NCBI GenBank assembly: GCA_023390395.1
Contig: JAEWCY010000252.1
Span: forward strand, 1-6,348
Length of the DNA stretch: 6,348 nt
Direction of reading: 5' to 3'
Origin: Pseudomonadota bacterium
Lineage (GTDB): Bacteria; Desulfobacterota; Desulfovibrionia; Desulfovibrionales; Desulfovibrionaceae
In this document: positions 1 to 3,527 of the stretch, in pieces
How the letters are laid out: each line of letters begins with the position of its first letter
How positions within the stretch are numbered: the stretch's first letter is position 1
Notes under the pieces: model-generated
Told to the model about the DNA's origin: nothing
The model's database searches: none
Seen by the model: only the letters and a program-made list of their open reading frames with translations
Position numbers and translations under genes: made by a program

Positions 1-31
1 ACCGGGGATTTGATTGAATCGACCCGGTCTA

Positions 32-496
32 TCAGGCGGCGCGGAGCAGGCAAGTGGCCTCAGCCTCCCGCCGCGTGACAAGCCCCGGCAGCACCCTGCC
101 GCCGCCATAGACCCAGCGCCGCAGCTCAGTCGCGGCAGCGGCCCAGTCCCGCTGGTTCACCCGCCGCCGCAGCGTCGAGGTCTGCAAGCGACCGCCGCCG
201 AGATTGAATGTGAAGTCCACGATGGCCGCCAGCCGCCCTTCGGGTTCGGAGGCCAACACCGGGCAGTAGCGCAGTGTGGCGGCCAGCGCCGTGCTCAGGT
301 CGCGGGCGAGATAGGCTTCCGCTTCGTCCTCGGTGATCGGCGGGTGCTGGGCATCGCAGAGGTGGCCGAAGCCAATCGTCCAGAAGCCTGCCGGGCAGAT
401 GTACGGATACGCGCGGCCCGGATCGGTTTTCGGAACGCGGCGGAAGACCTCGAAGCGCTTGGCCAGATCGATGGCCGATTGCGGCACCTCGATCAC
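32..496 (-). CDS. Phage-type lysozyme (glycoside hydrolase family 24 endolysin)
   Basis: This 154-residue protein should hydrolyse the MurNAc-GlcNAc bond of peptidoglycan and would act in host lysis at the end of a phage cycle. It shows the family's catalytic glutamate in KRFE (E16), the block WTIGFGH (39-45), and the late motif FNLGGGRLQTSTLRRRVN with WVYGGGRVLPGLVTRRE before the C-terminus. Length and ending are normal for family 24 lysozymes. The GTG at 496 is chosen because it gives an N-terminus of the usual form (IEVPQSAIDLAKRFE) and overlaps the stop of the upstream broken ORF as GTGA, suggesting translational coupling. Shine-Dalgarno support is weak. The position normally held by the catalytic Asp is Cys (C34), six residues before T40, giving an E-C-T triad. 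No signal peptide or SAR membrane segment is visible, so export would need a holin. It lies in lower-GC, phage-derived DNA. Confidence 0.9.
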   Translation of the reverse strand: MIEVPQSAIDLAKRFEVFRRVPKTDPGRAYPYICPAGFWTIGFGHLCDAQHPPITEDEAEAYLARDLSTALAATLRYCPVLASEPEGRLAAIVDFTFNLGGGRLQTSTLRRRVNQRDWAAAATELRRWVYGGGRVLPGLVTRREAEATCLLRAA

Positions 497-1052
497 GGCC
501 GCACCCGGTCGAACACGCGACCCAAAAACCAGAAGTTCAGCACCCCGGCCCACAGCGCCTGGTCGGCCTCTTCGACGCGCTTGAAATGCCTTGTGCAGTT
601 CTTGCCGGTTCCGACCAGATACTCCTGGGCAAAGAGCCTCCAAGTGGGGCTTTCGGCACCGTCAAGGTCATCCGCTGCGATCTTCTGTGTGTGCTTGAGT
701 TCGGGCAGGTCATGATCCCGTTGCCGTGCGTGCCCGCGCTGATAGTGGTGCGCTTGCCGCAAAAGCAGTGCAGCAGCTTGCGTTCAATCGGCAATTCGTG
801 GACTGCATGACAGTCCTTGCAGAATACCCACTGCAGGCCCTTCTCTTTGGAGTAGGCCAGTTGGAAATGGGGATGGAGCTCTACATCGTTCTGGCAATTC
901 GAGCACTGCTTCACCTGGACCCAGAAATGATGAAGAACATCCCGTTCGACGCCGTCCACCATAGTCCGATGCAACGGCATAATGAGTTGGGCGATCTCAT
1001 TGCAGATCTGCTCGATTTCCGGATAGTGATCCTCCATTCGGGAGGCGGCCAA
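493..1052 (-). pseudogene. Frameshifted fragment of a zinc-ribbon-containing DNA methyltransferase
   Basis: Two overlapping minus-strand frames read as one broken protein. The first (1052 to about 699) contains MPLHRTMVDGVERD, HHFWVQVKQCSNC, FCKDCHAVHELP, HCFCGKRTTI and GIMTCPN. The second (696 to 493) continues with KHTQKIAADDLDG, SPTWRLFAQEYL and TRHFKRVEEADQALW. Paired cysteines (CSNC, CKDC, CFC, CPN) suggest zinc ribbons like those embedded in some adenine/DUF1156-type DNA methyltransferases. This family call is from memory of motif shape (HRT..G.ERD...FWV...C..C). Inserting one base at 697/698 would turn TCAAG into TGCAAG, restore the last CxxC and join the two frames. No SAM-binding or (D/N/S)PP(Y/W) motif is present, so it is at best part of an enzyme. 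Good coding sense continues upstream of the TTG at 1052 to a stop at 1128-1130, with no ribosome binding site, so the 5' end also looks truncated. The last residues before 493 may derive from a phage lysis-region gene. Confidence 0.55.
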
Positions 1053-1118
1053 TTCAAATCGGGTAATAAAGGTCGCGTGTCTTTGCGCGCCGAGGGAAAT
1101 AGAGCCGCTGCATTCTGT

Positions 1119-1135
1119 CGATATGAGCTATATCG
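1119..1135. promoter_or_regulatory. Perfect 6-5-6 palindrome, possible operator
   Basis: CGATAT and ATATCG flank a 5-bp centre (GAGCT). The site lies just upstream, on the minus strand, of the methyltransferase fragment. Its geometry matches the palindrome in the toxin promoter, but the sequence is different. A regulator site is inferred only; chance is possible. Confidence 0.25.
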
Positions 1136-1201
1136 AGCGCATAAAGTTTTAAGTGCACAAGGCCAAAGCGGTGGGACAGGATAAGGCGACGAGGAAACGT
1201 C

Positions 1202-1243
1202 AAAGAAAAAGGCCCCGGGGGTGATCCTGGGGCCTTTTTCTTT
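1202..1243. terminator. Symmetric intrinsic terminator downstream of the antitoxin
   Basis: Perfect 15-bp arms (AAAGAAAAAGGCCCC at 1202-1216 and GGGGCCTTTTTCTTT at 1229-1243) enclose a 12-base loop. The A-rich and T-rich ends give a T tract on both strands, so it can work in both directions. It lies 37 bp beyond the antitoxin stop and would end the toxin-antitoxin transcript. It also separates that unit from the methyltransferase fragment and lysozyme, which need another promoter. Confidence 0.88.
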
Positions 1244-1280
1244 ACATTGTCTTCGGCAGGGCTGGCGAGCAGTCCTGGGC

Positions 1281-1613
1281 TTACAAAAGCGCCGTCCACG
1301 GAAAATCCAACGCTTCTCCGATCTTCTTTGCCATGGCCTTGCCGATGGGCCGGCGGTTGTGCTCCATGGCCGAAATATTCGGCACGCCCACGCCGATCTT
1401 GGCCGCCAGTTCGGCTTGGGTCAGACCCATAAGCCCTCGCGCGCCGCGCAGCCGGGAACCGGGCGTAGATTCGGGGAAAACTTCGGATGCGGGAATGCTC
1501 GGTTCCGTAGCTTCTTTGATAGCCAGAGTCACCCGGTTGACGTGATTCTCCGGGACAACGGCGCAGATTTCCCAAAGCCCGTCAGTACGGGGCTTTTTCG
1601 TGAGTTCCAACAT
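1281..1613 (-). CDS. XRE-family antitoxin of a toxin-first type II pair
   Basis: This 110-residue DNA-binding protein is probably the antitoxin that neutralises the preceding RelE-like toxin and represses their shared promoter. A helix-turn-helix of the Cro/C1 (XRE) class spans about residues 53-104, with the core GLTQAELAAKIGVGVPNIS and the following helix RRPIGKAMAKKIGEAL. The N-terminal half (1-50) is not an HTH and is presumably the toxin-contacting or dimer region. The ATG at 1613 lies inside the 3' end of the toxin gene (32-bp overlap). It is preceded by a strong Shine-Dalgarno GGAGG (1620-1624, minus strand) with a 6-base spacer, so the antitoxin should be translated well. The toxin-first order is as in HigBA. 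A symmetric terminator follows. A chromosomal or prophage-maintenance role is inferred. Confidence 0.88.
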   Translation of the reverse strand: MLELTKKPRTDGLWEICAVVPENHVNRVTLAIKEATEPSIPASEVFPESTPGSRLRGARGLMGLTQAELAAKIGVGVPNISAMEHNRRPIGKAMAKKIGEALDFPWTALL

Positions 1614-1869
1614 AAATTACCTCCACCACTTGTACGGAATCTTCTTCAACTTGCCAGATGACGACATAGGTTGGGCGGCCCTTGTTGAGATGGCAGTGGT
1701 AGGTTTCGCCGGGCCATCCTTGGAGCCTCCCGAAATGCGGGACGCTGGGTTGGACGGGGCCGGCAGCCTCGATTTTGATCCGCAGAGCATCCAGGCGTTC
1801 AGCAATCCGGGCCGGGAGCTTTGTTTTCTGCTTTTTCGCCTTGGGCGAAAATGTCACCGTCCAATTCAT
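1582..1869 (-). CDS. RelE/HigB-type toxin
   Basis: This is a 95-residue basic protein with the compact RelE/ParE fold. The N-terminus is MNWTVTFSPKAKKQKTKLP, followed by a helical segment RIAERLDALRIKIEAAG, a central strand region YHCHLNKGRPTYVVIWQVEED and the C-terminal signature VEVIYVGTHEKAPY. Members of this group are usually ribosome-dependent or general mRNA endonucleases that stop growth when free of antitoxin. The terminal His90 and Tyr95 lie where catalytic residues of RelE relatives often sit. Length is typical. It is the first gene of the pair, with the antitoxin start inside its last codons. No Shine-Dalgarno precedes the ATG, and the best -10 places transcription start close to that ATG, so the mRNA may be leaderless and the toxin poorly translated. 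Assignment to RelE versus HigB is uncertain; membership of the fold family is quite secure. Confidence 0.88.
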   Translation of the reverse strand: MNWTVTFSPKAKKQKTKLPARIAERLDALRIKIEAAGPVQPSVPHFGRLQGWPGETYHCHLNKGRPTYVVIWQVEEDSVQVVEVIYVGTHEKAPY

Positions 1870-1874
1870 AGAGG

Positions 1875-1903
1875 TATATTGTCATTTTTTGACAACAAGT
1901 CAA
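1875..1903 (-). promoter_or_regulatory. Toxin-antitoxin promoter with embedded operator
   Basis: On the minus strand a -35 TTGACT (1898-1903) is followed after 17 bp by a weak -10 AATATA (1875-1880). TATACC, 2 bp further on, is an alternative. Between them sits a perfect palindrome, TTGTCA-5-TGACAA (1879-1895), which overlaps the -10 edge. A repressor bound there would block RNA polymerase, fitting autoregulation by the XRE antitoxin. The start point would fall only a few bases before, or at, the toxin ATG (1869). Confidence 0.6.
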
Positions 1904-1911
1904 GATAGAGA

Positions 1912-2028
1912 ATTGCCACCACCGTCCCGTCCCGGCCCGCCAGATTGCCACCACGCCCGCCGGCCCCGGGGAGGAGGGGAGGGCCGCCAGCCCCTTTCCT
2001 CGGGGCGATTGCCACCAATTTGCCACCA
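1912..2028. repeat. Four direct copies of TTGCCACCA beside the initiator tRNA
   Basis: ATTGCCACCA occurs at 1912-1921, 1944-1953 and 2008-2017, and TTTGCCACCA at 2019-2028, all in the same orientation. The first three are 32 and 64 bp apart and the last pair 11 bp. Much of the DNA between copies is C/G-rich, and an imperfect hairpin lies between copies two and three (about 1963-2005). No protein-coding gene is supported across 1905-2107. The array could be integrase arm-type sites or a regulator array; both are inferences. Confidence 0.6.
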
Positions 2029-2059
2029 CTAAAAGCCATTTAATGCCAAAAAATAGCCT

Positions 2060-2099
2060 GGGAAAAGAAAAAGGGCCGACGCTTTTGGCGTCAGCCCTT
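2060..2099 (-). terminator. Intrinsic terminator of the initiator tRNA gene
   Basis: On the minus strand a 12-bp stem (arms 2088-2099 and 2071-2082, one G-T pair) with a 5-base loop is followed by TTTCTTTTCC. It starts 8 bp after the tRNA 3' end. The plus strand has no T tract after the stem, so it is one-directional. Confidence 0.88.
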
Positions 2100-2107
2100 G
2101 GACTTCC

Positions 2108-2184
2108 TGGTTGCGGGGGTGGGATTTGAACCCACGGTCTTCGGGTTATGAGCCCGATGAGCTACCGGTCTGCTCCACCCCGCG
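2108..2184 (-). tRNA. Initiator tRNA-fMet, anticodon CAU
   Basis: The 77 nt fold as a full cloverleaf: acceptor strand starting CGCGGGG, D-loop GAGCAGACCGGTAGCTC, anticodon stem-loop TCGGG-CTCATAA-CCCGA, T arm GTGGG-TTCAAAT-CCCAC and an encoded CCA. The initiator identity rests on two visible marks: the unpaired first acceptor position (C1 opposite A72) and the run of three G-C pairs next to the anticodon loop. It charges methionine, which is formylated, and enters the ribosomal P site to start translation. It has its own promoter and terminator and is divergent from the rpmH operon. tRNA 3' ends are common integration sites, and mobile-looking DNA lies on that side. Confidence 0.97.
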
Positions 2185-2198
2185 TCAGTGGAGAAATG

Positions 2199-2227
2199 TT
2201 TCTAGGCGCATCCCCCCTTCCCGTCAA
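2199..2227 (-). promoter_or_regulatory. Promoter of the initiator tRNA
   Basis: On the minus strand TTGACG (2222-2227) and TAGAAA (2199-2204) are separated by exactly 17 bp. The predicted start point is about 8 bp before the mature tRNA 5' end at 2184. The good -35 and near-consensus -10 fit a strong sigma-70-type stable-RNA promoter. Confidence 0.72.
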
Positions 2228-2294
2228 GCGGAAATTATGAAATCATTGTTTTTGTCCGCATGTTTTTAATGTTTTGCTATTATTCCGGATTGTT

Positions 2295-2567
2295 ATGAAT
2301 CAATTTTGGACGCTTGCCCTGGCCGGTGTGGGATTTGCCCTTCTGGCCGCTTCCCTGTTCCTCAAAAAAAAGGCAGGATGGATAGCTGTGGCAGGCATGG
2401 CCCTCCTCGGCACGCTGGCCGTTCTGGAATCCGACCCACTCCTGGCCCTGGGCGCACTCGCCCTGGCCGCGTCTGGCCGCTGCAAACCGGCGCGGCAGGA
2501 TTCCACCGACTCCGCCAGGACCGCCGACGGCGACGGCCCCCATCCGCCTCGCGGCCAACGTCCTTGA
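2295..2567 (+). CDS. Small three-helix membrane protein of unknown function
   Basis: I do not recognise this 90-residue protein. It is very hydrophobic up to residue 61. Predicted helices are about 4-23 (ending in the KKK triplet at 24-26), 28-44 and 48-61, separated by the charged turns KKK and ESD. The last 29 residues are polar and Pro/Arg/Asp-rich (GRCKPARQDSTDSARTADGD). By the positive-inside rule the KKK loop and the tail would be cytoplasmic. Codon use is GC-rich at third positions like the neighbouring operon, which argues for a real gene. The ATG at 2295 is preferred; the Shine-Dalgarno is weak (GGA, 5-base spacer), and a TTG at 2274 would add seven residues. It ends 56 bp before rpmH, and its stop overlaps the candidate rpmH promoter. 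The AT-rich stretch 2230-2290 probably holds its promoter, but no clear boxes were found. Confidence 0.6.
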   Translation: MNQFWTLALAGVGFALLAASLFLKKKAGWIAVAGMALLGTLAVLESDPLLALGALALAASGRCKPARQDSTDSARTADGDGPHPPRGQRP

Positions 2568-2592
2568 CGGGACCGCGTTTGGTGGGTATTGG
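2564..2592 (+). promoter_or_regulatory. Candidate promoter for rpmH-rnpA
   Basis: TTGACG (2564-2569) and TATTGG (2587-2592) are 17 bp apart. The -35 and its next three bases (TTGACGGGA) equal those of the tRNA promoter in this window. The -10 is weak (3 of 6). It would start transcription about 25 bp before the rpmH start and overlaps the preceding stop codon. Confidence 0.4.
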
Positions 2593-2619
2593 AAAAAGTT
2601 CATCACAATCTTGGAGATC

Positions 2620-3168
2620 ATGCATGAGCAAGAAAACATACCAGCCCAGCAAAATCCGCAGAAAACGCACCCACGGCTTCCTCGTCCGCTCCCGGACCAA
2701 GAACGGCCAGGCCATCCTGCGCCGCCGCCGCGCCAAGGGTCGCAAACGTCTGGCCGTCTAGGCTTTCCGCCGGCGCACAGGCTCCGGACGCGAAGGGAGT
2801 TCGCGGCCTGCTACGACGCGGGCCGCCGCTATCACGGCAAGACCTTCCTCCTGTTCGTCCTGCCGCGCAAGGACCATGACGCCCTCTGGCGGCTCGGCCT
2901 GGCCATCAGCAAGAAGGTCGGCAACGCCGTCGTCAGGAACCGCGTCAAACGTGTCCTGCGCGAATGCTTCCGCCTCGGTGCGCCCCAAGCCGTCGCCGCA
3001 CTGGACATCGTGGTCGTCGCCAAAAAAAGCCTCGATCCGGCGCTTCTGACGCTGGAAACCGCCTGCCGCGACCTCTGGCCGCTTTTTGCGCGCATGGCCC
3101 GTGACCTCGACCGCCCGGCCCGGCCGGAAAGCGTGACCGCATGCGAAGCGTCATCCTCTGGGGCATAA
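2620..3168 (+). CDS. rnpA: Ribonuclease P protein component, with N-terminal extension overlapping rpmH
   Basis: RnpA is the protein subunit of RNase P; with the catalytic RNA it removes 5' leaders of pre-tRNAs. The conserved domain covers about residues 49-160: FPPAHRLRTRREFAACYDAG, the FLLFVLPR strand, AISKKVGNAVVRNRVKRVLRE (RNRxKR motif at 106-111) and DIVVVAKKS. The frame has no ATG, GTG, TTG or CTG between rpmH's start and this domain. The first usable codon inside the domain (CTG at 2851) would remove essential N-terminal residues. The only good start is ATG 2620, 4 bp before the rpmH ATG, giving 182 residues instead of the usual 110-130. The extra 48 residues are Pro/Gln/Arg-rich (MHEQENIPAQQNPQKTHPRL...) and encoded across rpmH in another frame. 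TTG 2611 is a poorer alternative; a rare non-NTG start near 2760 cannot be excluded. The end overlaps yidD by 28 bp. Confidence 0.93.
   Translation: MHEQENIPAQQNPQKTHPRLPRPLPDQERPGHPAPPPRQGSQTSGRLGFPPAHRLRTRREFAACYDAGRRYHGKTFLLFVLPRKDHDALWRLGLAISKKVGNAVVRNRVKRVLRECFRLGAPQAVAALDIVVVAKKSLDPALLTLETACRDLWPLFARMARDLDRPARPESVTACEASSSGA
2624..2761 (+). CDS. rpmH: 50S ribosomal protein L34
   Basis: L34 is a very basic 45-residue protein of the large ribosomal subunit that binds 23S rRNA. The whole protein is present: MSKKTYQPSKIRRKRTHGF, then LVRSRTKNGQAILRRRRAKG and the KRLAV ending. The pattern TYQPS.(I/R)RR.R.HGF..R..T..G...L..RR.KGR is diagnostic. The ATG at 2624 has GGAG at 2613-2616 with a 7-base spacer, the best ribosome binding site in the operon. 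A second ATG lies 4 bp upstream (2620) in another frame and opens the rnpA frame, so this gene lies completely within the extended rnpA ORF. L34 and the RNase P protein are adjacent in most bacteria. The L34 frame is clean, with no odd codons or breaks. Confidence 0.97.
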   Translation: MSKKTYQPSKIRRKRTHGFLVRSRTKNGQAILRRRRAKGRKRLAV

Positions 3169-3527
3169 CCTTCTATCGGCTTGCCCTCTCGCCGCTCAAG
3201 CCGCCATGCTGCCGCTTTGTCCCCACCTGTTCCGAATACGCCCTGGAAGCGGTCGGACGTTTCGGCGCGTTCAAGGGAAGCCTGCTCGCCCTGTGGCGGC
3301 TCGCCCGCTGCCACCCCTTCGCCAAGGGCGGCTACGACCCCGTGCCCGACGCTCCCTGGCCGAAACGCCGATCCGACGCCCACGCAACCCCTGGCCCGCG
3401 CCTCCACTCTTATCGACGGGATTTGAAGGACAATGGAAAACAAACGCGTAATTATGGCCGTGGTGCTCTCCCTTGCCGTCCTTGTGGGCTGGAACTTCCT
3501 GTTCCCGGCCAAACCCCCGGTCCCTAA
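3141..3527 (+). CDS. yidD: Membrane protein insertion efficiency factor YidD, long C-terminal tail
   Basis: YidD is a small amphipathic membrane-associated protein that aids YidC-dependent insertion. The conserved domain occupies residues 3-69: TFYRLALSPLKPPCCRFVPT, CSEYALEAVGRFGAFKGSLL, then LARCHPFAKGGYDPVP. The cysteines in CCRFVPTCSEY and the GGYDPVP ending are the family signature. The ATG at 3141 lies inside the end of rnpA (28-bp overlap); a GGAAAG is 11 bp upstream, so translation is probably coupled. The family is usually 70-90 residues, but here the frame stays open to 128. The tail from residue 71 is Pro/Arg-rich, and its last 31 residues share DNA with the start of yidC in another frame. 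The tail shows no recognisable domain and may simply reflect a lost stop codon. Identity is secure, function of the tail unknown. Confidence 0.93.
   Translation: MRSVILWGITFYRLALSPLKPPCCRFVPTCSEYALEAVGRFGAFKGSLLALWRLARCHPFAKGGYDPVPDAPWPKRRSDAHATPGPRLHSYRRDLKDNGKQTRNYGRGALPCRPCGLELPVPGQTPGP

Noticed and set aside
1..30. Possible hairpin ACCGGG...CCCGGT downstream of the lysozyme stop
   Set aside because: Arms are only 6 bp around a 16-base loop, with no T tract; too weak to call a terminator.
726..1184. A 152-codon plus-strand frame in the accessory region
   Set aside because: It lies opposite the cysteine-rich methyltransferase fragment, which has recognisable motifs on the minus strand; no ribosome binding site.
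1799..2029. Minus-strand frame containing repeated WWQ
   Set aside because: The WW(Q) pattern only reflects the TGGTGGCAA repeats. The frame overlaps the toxin and lacks coding character otherwise.
2246..2283. Plus-strand promoter boxes TTGTCC and TATTAT before the membrane protein gene
   Set aside because: The boxes are 20 bp apart, outside normal spacing, and other pairings are equally poor, so no specific promoter is called in this AT-rich stretch.
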